Origin: CAYUZU01 sp964448675
GTDB taxonomy: Bacteria > Planctomycetota > Phycisphaerae > UBA1845 > Fen-1342
Length of the DNA: 64,000 nt
Reading direction: 5' to 3'
NCBI GenBank assembly: GCA_964448675.1
Contig: CAYUZU010000018.1
Location: 40,210-104,209, forward strand
Below, in pieces: positions 18,210-27,907 of this stretch; the stretch's first letter is position 1; each line of letters starts with the position of its first letter. Made by a program: the position numbers and the translations under genes. The notes beneath the pieces were generated by a model. The model was not told the origin of the DNA, ran no database searches, and was given only the letters and a program-made list of their open reading frames with translations.

Positions 18210-19553
18210 TCAGTCGCCGGGGCGCGTCGTCGGTTGTGTAGCCGTCGTGGTGGTGGGCCGGCGCGGACGGCCGCGCCGCTCGTCGCGCGCGGCGAGCCAT
18301 TCATCGAAGGCTCTTTCCAGGGCCGCGCGTCGCGCGGCAGCATCTTCCGGGTCGGCCAGGAAAAACGCCACCGCACGCCGCAGGACGGCGGACCAGCGCC
18401 GGTCGGGCAGCGGCGACGCCGCAGCGGCGAGTGTCGCGATCTCGTCGTCACTGATCACTTCGGCATGCGCCGCCCGTCCGCGGCGGGCCTGCTCGACAAG
18501 CGACACGAGTTCCGCCGGCTCGCGCAGCGACACGCCCTGCTCGGCGGCGGCGATGGGCGATGCGCTCAGCAACGCGACGTCGCGGGTGTCGACATCCTTC
18601 AGCGGGACCCGTGTCACGTCGAGGGCCCACCGGTCGTCGACAAAGACCACCCGCACCCCCTCGATCCACCGCAGCGTGAACTCCTCGGAGCACAGCGGGC
18701 CGGGCTCTGCCTCGCTGGGCGGCCTCCGGGTGATGTCGACGCGGTAGCGGCCCGGTGTCAGGTACCGGGTGACCGGTGCCGGCCCCAACGGCCACGAGCC
18801 AATCGCCTCGCAGCGGCGCTGGCCATCCGTGTCGATCAGCACGCGCGAAACGGTCGCGTGGTACTGCACGTCGGATGCCTGCCGCACGGCCGGGAGTTGA
18901 ATGCTGGCGAAATAGTAACGCTGCGGGATGCGTTCGGGTTCGTCGACCGCGATGCCACGGAATGACGTCCAGACCAGGCCGGTGCAGAGCTTCAGGCGAT
19001 AGCGGCCGGGCGGCACGGCGATGCTGGTCGCCCCCTTGCGCAAGCCGGGATTGGCGACGAGCCGCCACTGTTCGGGCTGACGCGCGCGGCGCTCGCGAAC
19101 GGACGAGCGCTCGAGCCAGCATTCGGCCCACGCCGGGCCGGCGGTGCTGCGGGCGCGGATGTCGATGCTGGCGAAGCGGTAACGCAGGACGGCGCCGTCG
19201 TGCGCACCGACCGCAATGCGCTGCGCCGCAGAGCGGATCTCGCCGGCGACGACGGTGACACGGTACACGCCGGCGGGCAGCGGGTAGGTCAGGACGCTGT
19301 CGGTGATCGGGCGTTTCGACACGGTCTCCCACGGGTCGGTTTCGGCATCGGTCTTCTCGATGCGGCCTTCGCGTTCGACGAGGACGTGGCCGGTCAGTGG
19401 CGCGGGGCTGACGATCTCGACGCGAAGCGTCGGGCGATCGGCGATTGAAGCGGTGCTCGTGCCGGAGGCTGCGGCGGCCGGCGCAACGACGCCTGCGGCC
19501 AGGATGGCGCAAAGCAGGAACGCGCAACGGAGGATTACCGAGTTGCTATGCAT
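18210..19553 (-). CDS. secreted protein of unknown function
   Basis: This 447-residue protein has a signal peptide (VILRCAFLLCAILAAGVVAP). Three to four repeated beta-rich units share patterns such as PAGVYRVTVV, PPGRYRLKLC and TPGRYRVDI, and RYRFASIDIRA / YYFASIQLPA. These look like PEGA/SpaA-type or carboxypeptidase-regulatory-like beta domains. The C-terminal 130 residues are helical and Arg/Ala-rich, with a Thr-rich tail. I do not recognise a named family. The ATG at 19553 is preferred because the signal peptide starts there. Its 3' end is 78 bases from the TTG start of aroDE. Confidence 0.65.
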   Translation of the reverse strand: MHSNSVILRCAFLLCAILAAGVVAPAAAASGTSTASIADRPTLRVEIVSPAPLTGHVLVEREGRIEKTDAETDPWETVSKRPITDSVLTYPLPAGVYRVTVVAGEIRSAAQRIAVGAHDGAVLRYRFASIDIRARSTAGPAWAECWLERSSVRERRARQPEQWRLVANPGLRKGATSIAVPPGRYRLKLCTGLVWTSFRGIAVDEPERIPQRYYFASIQLPAVRQASDVQYHATVSRVLIDTDGQRRCEAIGSWPLGPAPVTRYLTPGRYRVDITRRPPSEAEPGPLCSEEFTLRWIEGVRVVFVDDRWALDVTRVPLKDVDTRDVALLSASPIAAAEQGVSLREPAELVSLVEQARRGRAAHAEVISDDEIATLAAAASPLPDRRWSAVLRRAVAFFLADPEDAAARRAALERAFDEWLAARDERRGRPRRPTTTTATQPTTRPGD

Positions 19554-19964
19554 GGTCGAGACCAGCGCTGAGGGAAACCGCCAGGGCCACCTGGGCACCC
19601 ACGTCCGCAACCCGCGGTCCAGGAGATCGAGCACCGTGTCGCGGAAGTGGTCATCTTACCCCAACCGGCACGTGCGGTGGAGACCGGCCAGAGCGGGGCG
19701 ACGGTCGGCGTGCGCCCGAAGACCGCGAAGGGTGGAAGCCGCATGCCGGGTTCGCCGTCGGGGGCGCGGGCCGTCTTTCTGCCACGTTCACTGGCCGCCT
19801 TGCGCCGACGTGAGCGATGGTTGTGTGGCTCGCTATCTCGGTGTCGGCCGTACAGGACTCACGGTATTGCTGCGACCAGTGGAACGGCGCGCCTGCGTCG
19901 TAGCCAAACGCTCGGCGGGCGGTTAAACTGCACGGTCAGGGCGAGACAAGCCATCGCAACCGAA
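19554..19964. other. divergent intergenic region before the RND operon
   Basis: This 411-base gap lies between the divergently read secreted-protein gene and the efflux operon. It presumably holds both promoters. No convincing operator or regulator gene is seen, so control of the pump is not evident from the sequence. Confidence 0.4.
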
Positions 19965-21608
19965 ATGAAGAAACCGACTTGTATCTTCGGTCTGGCTGCA
20001 GCGGTGCTCGCGGGCACGGCCTGCAAGGTGGGTCCGGACTACGACGCGCCCGTCGCGCCACCGGCGGCGCAGTGGACGGCCGCGCGCGACGATGACCGCG
20101 CTGCCGGGATCGGCCTGACCTTTGACGCGCCCGTCGAGCTGGGCCGCTGGTGGACACAGCTCGATGATCCGGCGCTTACGGCGCTGGTCGAAGAAGCGCT
20201 GGCGGCGAACCTGGACATTGCACTGGCCGACGCCCGGCTGCGCGAGACGATCGCGCTGCGGCGCGGGGCGGTGGCGGAGCTGTACCCCGCCCTGGCGCTC
20301 GACGGTGACTACACCCATCGCCGGGCCGCCCGCAACGCTGCCGGCGGCGACGAGGACGGTGGCCTGAGCGGCTCCTTCTCGCAGTCGGTTTCCAGCGCGT
20401 CGGGGCTCGGTTCGCCCACCGCGAATGTCAGGCTCGGGAACAACGCGGCCACGCTGCGGCTGCCGGCCCCCGGCTCGGGTAACACGCTGCCCGAGCTGTC
20501 GGCCACACGGTCGCGCAGCTTCGGCGACGGCGGCTTCCAGCGCGACCGCAATGCCTACTCGGCGTTACTGGGGGCGACGTGGGAGATCGATATCTGGGGC
20601 GGCATCCGCCGGGGTGTCGAGGCTGCCGACGCGGAGATCGGCGCGAGCATCGAGGATCGGCGGGCCGTGATGGTGTCGGTGTCGGCCGAAGTGGCGCGCA
20701 ACTACGTTCTGCTGCGTGGGCTGCAACGGCTGATCAACGTGACGCGCGACAACATCCGCATTCAGCAGGAAACACTGAACAGCATACAGGCGCGATTCGC
20801 CGCCAGCCTGGCGACCGGCACCGATGTGCTCCAGGCGGAAACGCAGCTTCGCCGCACGGAGTCGGAGTTGCCGCTGCTCGAGGCGGGTGTGAAGGCGGCC
20901 ATCTTTCGGCTGAGCGTGCTGCTGGGGCAGCCGCCCGGCTACCTGCTGGAGCGCCTGCGCGAAGACGAACCGCTACCGGCCCATCCGGCCGAGCTGCCGG
21001 TGGGGCTGCCGAGCGAGCTGTTGCGCCGGCGGCCGGACGTGCGCGCGGCGGAGCGGCGGCTCGCGGCGGAGACGGCCCGGATTGGGGTCGAGGTCAGCGA
21101 GCTGTTTCCGCGCGTCTCGCTGGCCGGGACGTTCGGGCTGCAGTCGGCCGCGGCGGACGATTTCGTGGCGGGGAACAGTCTGACGTGGTCGTTCGGGCCG
21201 GCGGTGCGGTGGCGGCTGCTCGAGTTCGGCCGCATCATCTCTAACATCACCGTGCAGCGCGAACAGCAGCGTCAGGCCCTGGTGCAGTATTCCCAGGCGG
21301 TGCTCGGGGCGTTCGAGCAGGTGGAGACCAGCCTGGCCAACTACGCGGCGCAGCGCCGCCGGTCGGCAACGCTGGCCAGGGCCAACGCCGTAAACGAACG
21401 GGCCTTCGAGCTGGCCAAGAGTGAATACGCCGTCGGCATGATCAGCTTCCTGTCCGTGCTGGATACGCAGCGGTCGCTCTTTTCGACACAGACCGACCTG
21501 ATCCGCACCCGCCAGCAGGCACTGGCGGAGCTGGTCAACGTATACGAATCCCTGGGCGGCGGCTGGCCGGCGGATGCAAGACGTACCGAGGATGAGCCAG
21601 CTTCATGA
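19965..21608 (+). CDS. RND efflux outer-membrane lipoprotein (NodT/OprM family)
   Basis: A 547-residue outer-membrane channel of the NodT type. The N-terminal lipoprotein signal (IFGLAAAVLAGTAC) is followed by the family motif KVGPDYDAP. Two OEP repeats follow, with LVEEALAANLDIALADARLR in the first, LRRRPDVRAAERRLAAETAR in the second, and a QVETSLANYAA helix. A Ser/Gly-rich insertion at about 115-175 is unusual. Together with the next two genes it would form a tripartite drug or solvent efflux pump. Its stop overlaps the next ATG. A longer frame upstream lacks a signal peptide and was rejected. Confidence 0.88.
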   Translation: MKKPTCIFGLAAAVLAGTACKVGPDYDAPVAPPAAQWTAARDDDRAAGIGLTFDAPVELGRWWTQLDDPALTALVEEALAANLDIALADARLRETIALRRGAVAELYPALALDGDYTHRRAARNAAGGDEDGGLSGSFSQSVSSASGLGSPTANVRLGNNAATLRLPAPGSGNTLPELSATRSRSFGDGGFQRDRNAYSALLGATWEIDIWGGIRRGVEAADAEIGASIEDRRAVMVSVSAEVARNYVLLRGLQRLINVTRDNIRIQQETLNSIQARFAASLATGTDVLQAETQLRRTESELPLLEAGVKAAIFRLSVLLGQPPGYLLERLREDEPLPAHPAELPVGLPSELLRRRPDVRAAERRLAAETARIGVEVSELFPRVSLAGTFGLQSAAADDFVAGNSLTWSFGPAVRWRLLEFGRIISNITVQREQQRQALVQYSQAVLGAFEQVETSLANYAAQRRRSATLARANAVNERAFELAKSEYAVGMISFLSVLDTQRSLFSTQTDLIRTRQQALAELVNVYESLGGGWPADARRTEDEPAS

Positions 21609-22888
21609 TGCGAAAACTGCTGCGACTGGTGCTGAAGGGGCTGCTGCCGATCGTCGTGCTGGGCGGTACGGCCTGGGCCGTGTGGACGCTCTACGTCACC
21701 CGCCCCACCGTCGCGCGCGAAACGGTCAAGCCCCCGGCGCCGGTGGTCACGGTGGCGGCGCTGAAGCCGGCGGACCATTCCATCCGGATCGAGGCCTACG
21801 GCACGGTGGTCCCCGCGCGCCGCGTGCTGCTGCGCACGCAGGTGAGCGGCCGGATCATCGATCATCACCCGGCGCTCGCGCCGGGGGGCGTGCTGGCCGA
21901 GGGCGTCGAGGTGATCCGGATCGACCCGGCCGACTACGAGCTGCGCGTCAAGCAGGAAGAGGTCGCGCTGGCCTCGGCGAGGGCCGCGTTCGAGCTCGAG
22001 CAGGGACAACAGGTGGTTGCGGCCAAGGAATGGGCCCTGCTCAAGGACGAGATCGAGGCGCCGCAGGAAATGGAGGACTTCGCGCTGCGCCGGCCACAGC
22101 AGCGGCAGGCGCAGGCCGCGGTCGACGCGGCCGAGAATCGGCTCGCGCTGGCGCGGCTGGACCTGGAGCGGACGGTCGTGCATGCGCCGTTCAACGCGCT
22201 GGTACTGGACGAATCGGTGGAGATCGGCCAGTTGATCTCGCCGCAGGATCAAGCGGCCGAACTGATCGGCACGGACGAATTCTGGGTGCGCGTCGCCGTG
22301 CCGTATGACGTCCTCGGCCGGATCACCATGCCGCGGGCGCCGGAGCGCCCCGGCTCCACGGCAGAGGTGTTCGTGGAGGAGAACCGCGAGCAGCCGCGGC
22401 CGCGCGAGGCGCACGTGGTCCGCTTGCTCGGTGACCTGTCGGAGCGTGGTCGCATGGCGCGCGTGCTGATCAGCATCGATGATCCGCTTTGCTTGTCCGA
22501 CGATCATCCGCCCGATGACGTCCCCGTGCTGCTCAACAGCTATGTGCGGGTCGTGATCGATGCGGGCCTGCTCGAAAACGTCGTCGAGATCCCGCGGACC
22601 GCGTTGCGCGAGAATGCCCAGGTGTGGCTGCGCGATGCCGACGGCCGGCTGCGAATTCGTCAGGTCGACATTCGGTGGCGGCAGGCCGAGAGCGTCCTGG
22701 TCGCGGATCAGTTTTCGACTGGTGAGCAGTTGATTACGAGCCGGCTGGCGGTTGTCGTGCCCGGCATGGCAACCCGCGTCGGAACCCTGCCGGGGCAGTC
22801 CGTCGCCGGCGGAGGCCAGGCGGACGCGGCGCCGGCTGCGGCGTCCGATGAAGCCGGGCCGGACGGGCGGCGGAGTGCCAGCCCATGA
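21605..22888 (+). CDS. RND efflux periplasmic adaptor (membrane fusion protein)
   Basis: A 427-residue HlyD/AcrA-type adaptor. An N-terminal membrane anchor (GLLPIVVLGGTAWAVWTLYV) leads to the barrel-sandwich half EAYGTVVPARRVLLRTQVSGRI. A coiled-coil hairpin (about 105-180, AFELEQGQQVVAAKEWALL) and a second barrel half (ERTVVHAPFNALVLDESVEIGQ) follow. Its ATG overlaps the stop of the outer-membrane gene, and its own stop overlaps the permease ATG, so the three are translationally coupled. Confidence 0.88.
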   Translation: MMRKLLRLVLKGLLPIVVLGGTAWAVWTLYVTRPTVARETVKPPAPVVTVAALKPADHSIRIEAYGTVVPARRVLLRTQVSGRIIDHHPALAPGGVLAEGVEVIRIDPADYELRVKQEEVALASARAAFELEQGQQVVAAKEWALLKDEIEAPQEMEDFALRRPQQRQAQAAVDAAENRLALARLDLERTVVHAPFNALVLDESVEIGQLISPQDQAAELIGTDEFWVRVAVPYDVLGRITMPRAPERPGSTAEVFVEENREQPRPREAHVVRLLGDLSERGRMARVLISIDDPLCLSDDHPPDDVPVLLNSYVRVVIDAGLLENVVEIPRTALRENAQVWLRDADGRLRIRQVDIRWRQAESVLVADQFSTGEQLITSRLAVVVPGMATRVGTLPGQSVAGGGQADAAPAAASDEAGPDGRRSASP

Positions 22889-25800
22889 CACCTGATTCCC
22901 GCACGAAGCGCCGGCGCGAAGGTCTGCTGGGCTGGATGGCGCGCAACCACGTGGCCGCGAACACGCTGATGCTGATTCTCGTCGGCGGCGGTTTGGCGGC
23001 GGGGCTGACGATCCGGCAGGAGGTCTTTCCGTCATACCAGATCGACATCGCCCGCTTCCGCATGTCCTATCCCGGCGCCAGCCCGGAAGAAGTGGAGCAG
23101 GGAATCATCCTCGCCGTCGAGGAGCAGGTGCGCGGGCTCGAAGTCGTCAAGCGCATCGAGGCCGTCGCCCAGGAGGGCTCGGCGTCGCTGTCGATGGAAT
23201 TGACCGAGGGCGCGGACGCCAATCGCGCGTTGCAGGACATCAAGAACGCCATCGACCGCATCAGCTCGTTCCCCGAGGAGGCCGAGAACTACACGCTGGA
23301 GCTCGCGCTGCGCCGCCGCAACGTCATCCAGATCACGATCGCCGGCAACGTCAGCGAGCGCACACTCTACCAGTTCGTGCAGAGCACGCGCGAGGAGCTG
23401 CTGGGTCGTCCCGAGATCACCCAGGTCGAGATCGAGGGCGCGCGCAGCCCCGAGATCAGCATTGAAATCCCGCAGGAGACCCTGCGATCGCTCGGCCTCA
23501 CGCTCGGCGCAGTGGCCGACATGATCCGCCGCTCGGCGATCGACGTTCCTGCCGGCGGCATTCGCACCGACGCGGGCGAAGTGCTGCTGCGCACGACCGA
23601 ACGGCGCATGTTCGCCAGCGAGTTCGAGGACATTCCCATCCTGAGCCTGAATAGCGGGGCCAAGGTGCGGCTGGGCGACATCGCCACGATTCGCGACGGC
23701 TTCGAGATCGCCGAGTCCGAGCGGTTCTTCAACGGCCAGCGCGCCATGGACCTCGACGTATACCAGGTCGGGGACGAGCGCCCGCTGGAGATCGCGCGTG
23801 CGGTCCGCGAATTCGTCGCGGATCTGCAGGCGCGGCTGCCCGAGAACATGACCGTGGCCACGACGCGCGATCGCTCCATCGCCTACCGCGACCGCATGAC
23901 GCTGCTCCTGAGGAATGGCGGGCTCGGTCTCATGCTCGTGCTCGTCGTGCTCGGCCTCTTCCTGAACCCGCGACTGGCCTTCTGGGTTGCCCTCGGCATC
24001 CCGATTTCGATCACGGGCTCGCTGCTGCTGCTGCCCGCACTGGACGCCAGCATCAACATGGTCTCGCTGTTCGCGTTCATCGTGACGCTCGGCATCGTCG
24101 TCGACGATGCGGTCATCGTCGGCGAAAACGTCTGGCACAAGATCGAACAGGGGATGCCGCGGATCGAGGCGGCCATCGCCGGCGTGCGCGAGATGGCCGT
24201 GCCCGTCTTCTTCGCGGTCATCACCAACATCATCGCGTTCATGCCGCTGCTGTTCGTGCCCGGCTCGACGGGACGTTTTTTCGGCGTATTGCCGGCCGTC
24301 GTCATCGCCGTTTTCGTCGTCTCGTTCGTCGAGTGTCTTTTCATCCTGCCCGCGCACCTGGGGCACGGGAAGCAGATCGCCGGCGCGAAGCCACGCGGGA
24401 TCCTCGGCCTGCTGCGGCGCACGCAGCAGCGCTTCTCCGACGGCTTCGAGTGGTTCGCCGAGCGGGTCTACCTGCCGCTGCTGCGGCAGTGCCTGGGGCA
24501 TCGCTACCTGACCGCGGCCGTGTTCATTGCGGGGCTGGCCGTGATCTGGGCCTGGTATGACAGTGGTCGGCTCGAGTTCAATTTCATGCCGCAGATCGCC
24601 GGCGACCGCGTGGACTGCGAGATCCTGCTGCCGTATGGCGCCGCGTTCGAGGAAGCGCAGCGCATCGCGCGCCACGTCGAGGAGGCCGGGTTGCGGGCCG
24701 TCGAGAAGGCCGGCGGTGCGGAGATTCTCGACGGCATCGCACGCTACGTGGGGCGGTGGGATTCCAACTCGGTCGACGTCAACATTTCGCTGGTGCCCCA
24801 GTCGCAACGCGACATAACCGCAGCCGAGTTCACCGAGATCTGGCGCGCGGAGATCGGCGAGCTGCCCGGGCTCGAGTCCATGCTGTTCGAGTTCGCGGTC
24901 GGGCCGGGCTCGCAACGCCTAACCGTCGAGTTGGCCCACCCGCAGGTCGAGATCCTCGAGGAAGCCGCCGCCCGCCTGGCGGACCAACTCGGTACGTATG
25001 CCGGCATCACGGAGATCGACGACGGCTTCGCCGCCGGCAAACCGCAATTCGACTTCACGCTCCTGCCCGCCGCGCAGAGTTTGGGCCTGACGCCGGAGAA
25101 CGTCGGCCGGCAGGTCCGCCATGCTTTCTTCGGAGCGGAGGCCCTGCGGCAGCAGCGCGGCCGTGACGAGATCCGCGTGATGGTCCGGCTGCCGCGCAGC
25201 GAAACGAAATCGCTGCACGCGCTCGAGCAACTCATGATCCACGCGCCCGATGGCTCGGAGTTGCCCCTGCCGCAGGCAGTGCAGATGGACACGGGCCGGG
25301 CCTATACCGAGATCAACCGCGTCAACGGCCGCCGCGTCGTGAACGTGTCGGGCGAGGTGATCCCGGAGATCGCGAACGCCGAGAAGATTCAGGCGGACCT
25401 GGCGGCGGACTTTCTGCCGGCGCTGGCGGCGCAGTATCCGGGGCTGCGTTATGGCTTCGAGGGGCGGCAGCGCGAACGCACCGAGTCGCTGCAGGCGCTC
25501 TTCTACGGGCTGTGCCTGGCGATGCTGGCGATCTTCTGTCTGCTGGCGGTGCTGTTCCGCAGTTATGTCCAGGGGCTGGTGGTCATCCTGTGCGTTCCGT
25601 TCGGCACGGCGGGGGCGCTGGTCGGACACGTGATCATGGGCTACGACCTCAGCGTAATCAGTATCTTCGGATTGATCGCGATCTGTGGCGTGGTCGTGAA
25701 CGGGGCGCTCGTCCTGACGGTGACCATGAATCAGCGGCGCAGCGAGGGCGCGACGTGGGACGAGGCGGTCGAGTACGCCGGCCGGCGGCGGCTGCGTCCC

Positions 25801-26022
25801 ATCGTCCTGACGTCGCTGACGACGTTCATCGGGCTGGCGCCGATGATCTTCGAGACCTCGGTGCAGGCGCGCTTCCTGGTGCCGATGGCGATCTCGCTCG
25901 GCTACGGCATCCTGCTGTCGACGGCGGTCGTACTCCTGTTCACGCCGACGATTCACCGGATCACACAGGACCTCGGCGCGGCGGCCGTCCGGAGCGTGGC
26001 GCTGGTGCGGGAGCCGGCGTGA
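22885..26022 (+). CDS. RND efflux permease (AcrB/MdtC-like, HAE family)
   Basis: A 1045-residue inner-membrane proton-driven permease of normal RND length. Marks include the N-terminal helix, FRMSYPGASPEEVEQGI, the central TM4 motif TLGIVVDDAVIVGENVW with the paired Asp of the proton relay, and a second half beginning near 540 that repeats the fold. In TM10 the motif is ICGVVVNGALVLTVTMNQ, where Lys is not seen but Asn is kept. Substrate range is unknown; the TM4 motif is of the hydrophobe/amphiphile type, unlike the metal-type pump at 51-55 kb. Confidence 0.9.
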   Translation: MTPDSRTKRRREGLLGWMARNHVAANTLMLILVGGGLAAGLTIRQEVFPSYQIDIARFRMSYPGASPEEVEQGIILAVEEQVRGLEVVKRIEAVAQEGSASLSMELTEGADANRALQDIKNAIDRISSFPEEAENYTLELALRRRNVIQITIAGNVSERTLYQFVQSTREELLGRPEITQVEIEGARSPEISIEIPQETLRSLGLTLGAVADMIRRSAIDVPAGGIRTDAGEVLLRTTERRMFASEFEDIPILSLNSGAKVRLGDIATIRDGFEIAESERFFNGQRAMDLDVYQVGDERPLEIARAVREFVADLQARLPENMTVATTRDRSIAYRDRMTLLLRNGGLGLMLVLVVLGLFLNPRLAFWVALGIPISITGSLLLLPALDASINMVSLFAFIVTLGIVVDDAVIVGENVWHKIEQGMPRIEAAIAGVREMAVPVFFAVITNIIAFMPLLFVPGSTGRFFGVLPAVVIAVFVVSFVECLFILPAHLGHGKQIAGAKPRGILGLLRRTQQRFSDGFEWFAERVYLPLLRQCLGHRYLTAAVFIAGLAVIWAWYDSGRLEFNFMPQIAGDRVDCEILLPYGAAFEEAQRIARHVEEAGLRAVEKAGGAEILDGIARYVGRWDSNSVDVNISLVPQSQRDITAAEFTEIWRAEIGELPGLESMLFEFAVGPGSQRLTVELAHPQVEILEEAAARLADQLGTYAGITEIDDGFAAGKPQFDFTLLPAAQSLGLTPENVGRQVRHAFFGAEALRQQRGRDEIRVMVRLPRSETKSLHALEQLMIHAPDGSELPLPQAVQMDTGRAYTEINRVNGRRVVNVSGEVIPEIANAEKIQADLAADFLPALAAQYPGLRYGFEGRQRERTESLQALFYGLCLAMLAIFCLLAVLFRSYVQGLVVILCVPFGTAGALVGHVIMGYDLSVISIFGLIAICGVVVNGALVLTVTMNQRRSEGATWDEAVEYAGRRRLRPIVLTSLTTFIGLAPMIFETSVQARFLVPMAISLGYGILLSTAVVLLFTPTIHRITQDLGAAAVRSVALVREPA

Positions 26023-26081
26023 AGGGGCGGCTGTAGCGTCACGCGGGTGCGCCAGGCGGCCGGGCGGGCGCAGCCGAGGAG

Positions 26082-26565
26082 TTACGCAGGTGCCCGAATC
26101 GGCCTGGGGGGCGACTGAGGGGTGGCGAAGGCGCGCGGGGCCGGGTCGGGCTCGGAATCTCCCCAGGGCCACCTCCTCGAGTATGGCGTTGTCGAGCATG
26201 CGGCGTTCGACCGTGCGGCCGAGGGCGCGCTGCTGCCGAGCGACGGCGTGGTAGGCGTACTCCTGCTTGATGCGGTTCTGCATCTCCGGGTTGAACCGGT
26301 GCCGGCCGTCGTACTCGCTGATCCAGGCCCGGTACGTGCCGTCCGGCAGCCGTTCCCAGCCGACGTCGTTGGCAGCCTGGCCGACGTGCTGGCGGCGAAT
26401 GACGATGTGGGCCCGCTGCGGGCGTTCATCACCTTGGTAGCCGTACAGCGGGACGGCCTGGTCGTGCGTTTCGATCTGGCCGCGGTCGAAGCCGACCGCG
26501 ACGAGGGCTTCGATCAGGGCCTCGCGGTCCTTGAAGCCGGGGGTGCATTCGACGTAGTGTGACAT
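26082..26565 (-). pseudogene. DUF1257 (Ycf35-like) gene with damaged 3' end
   Basis: It starts at ATG 26565 with a perfect AGGAGG seven bases upstream and begins MSHYVECTPGFKDREALIEAL. YGYQGDERPQRAHIVIRR and ERLPDGTYRAWISEYD follow, which is the DUF1257/Ycf35 pattern. After ILEEVALGRF the expected C-terminal strand is missing. In the start frame there is no stop until deep inside the RND gene on the other strand (24919), about 550 codons. In a neighbouring frame a stop occurs at 26082, so a 3' frameshift or end loss is likely. In other bacteria such proteins neighbour AAA ATPases like the one at 30.9 kb. Function is unknown. Confidence 0.65.
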
Positions 26566-26786
26566 TGCTGTCCTCCTATCTTGAGACAAGTGACCCGGTC
26601 CCGCGCGGGACCGAAACTGCCCGCCCACGCGCTGTGCGTGAGCGTGTATTTCGCGCAAGCGGAAGTTGGAGCGGAGGTTACCCGTGGATCGCAAATGCGA
26701 CTCAAATCAGTCCTCTATGCCACGGCCATTCATCCTTGACGCCTCAGAAGGGGGTGGTTACAAGTTGAAGTGCGGGAGTTTCCTGG

Positions 26787-27893
26787 ATGTCGCAGAAGAG
26801 CCGAAAACGGGGATCGGGCGCACAGCCCAAACGACCGGAGGCGGGTAACGCCCCGGAATCACGTGGTCGCTTCGGCCCTCACGTGGTTGCATTCGCTCTT
26901 GGGGCTGCACTCGCGGTCGGCGCGATGCTCGGCTTCGCCGCGCTGCGCTCCGGCGGCCTCAAAGAAGGCCCCGAAGAACCCGTGAGTGCTGATGTGCCCG
27001 GCTCGCATTACGACTTGCTGGCCATGTCGCCCGACGAACTGGCCAAGGTCGATTTTGCTCTGATGAACCTCCTCTGCGCGAAAGGACTGCCAGGAGCCGA
27101 AGACCTCAACATCCCCGCCACACTCGCCAAGCTGGATGAGTGGGCAGCCAAGGTGAAGTTCGAAACCGAGCGTCACCTATACCGGGTGACCGACCCGAGA
27201 TACGCCGAGCATTACAACCACTCGGAAGCCCGTTTGCGGGCCGAGTTCATCGTCCAAGTTCTGCAAGAGGACTGCGGGGTTCACTACAACGAAGCCCGCA
27301 TCAGCAATCCCGATTTTCGCAACGCGCAAGATATCTTCATTCACGGCATGATCGGCAGTGACAACGGGGGAACCTGCGCGTCCATGCCCGTCCTGTACAC
27401 GGCAATCGGTCGCAGGCTCGGCTATCCGATGAGACTCGTTCTTGCCCGCGAGCATATCTTCTGCCGCTGGGACGATGGGAACGAACGCTTCAACATCGAA
27501 GGGGCCACAAACGGGGGCATCGACTACTACCCCGATCAGCATTACATGAAGTGGCCGAAGCCGATCAGCGAAGCATCGGTGAAGAGCGGCGAGTTCTTGA
27601 AGTCGCTCCCGCCAGCCGAAGAGCTATCGACTTTCCTTTTTGATCGGGGCATCTGCTGCCACAAGAACGGGCGACTGCTTGAGGCTCGTGTCGCCTTTGC
27701 CGAGGCGGCGCGGCTGAGACCGCAAAGCCGCAATACTCAGAATGCCTTGCGGGTGGTGGTTGCTGGTCAAGGTGGCATGATGCAGCCTCGCCGACCGATG
27801 CGAGAGCCTGTTCTTCCACCGATGGTTCAGCAAGGCAACCCGCCCGACCCGACTCCGAAGATACCTACACCTGGAAGACCGCCAGGACCATGA
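26787..27893 (+). CDS. membrane-anchored transglutaminase-like protein
   Basis: A 368-residue protein with an N-terminal cytoplasmic stub, one membrane helix (VVAFALGAALAVGAMLGFAA) and an extracytoplasmic transglutaminase-like core. The core has the catalytic Cys in GGTCASMPVLYTAIGRRLGY, His in AREHIFCRW, and a third-residue candidate Asn in ERFNIEGA. A TPR-like helix pair (CCHKNGRLLEARVAFAEAARL) and a Pro-rich tail follow. ATG 26787 has GGGAG nine bases upstream. It reads opposite to the DUF1257 gene and overlaps the following gene by four bases, which suggests joint expression. Local base composition is visibly less GC-rich than in the neighbouring RND operon. Confidence 0.75.
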   Translation: MSQKSRKRGSGAQPKRPEAGNAPESRGRFGPHVVAFALGAALAVGAMLGFAALRSGGLKEGPEEPVSADVPGSHYDLLAMSPDELAKVDFALMNLLCAKGLPGAEDLNIPATLAKLDEWAAKVKFETERHLYRVTDPRYAEHYNHSEARLRAEFIVQVLQEDCGVHYNEARISNPDFRNAQDIFIHGMIGSDNGGTCASMPVLYTAIGRRLGYPMRLVLAREHIFCRWDDGNERFNIEGATNGGIDYYPDQHYMKWPKPISEASVKSGEFLKSLPPAEELSTFLFDRGICCHKNGRLLEARVAFAEAARLRPQSRNTQNALRVVVAGQGGMMQPRRPMREPVLPPMVQQGNPPDPTPKIPTPGRPPGP

Positions 27894-27907
27894 AAGGGGA
27901 ACTTGTC

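Noticed and set aside
24919..26694. 591-codon minus-strand frame covering the DUF1257 gene and the RND permease 3' half
   Set aside because: Only the first part, from 26565, has family motifs. The rest is antisense to the intact RND permease and is a codon-bias shadow.
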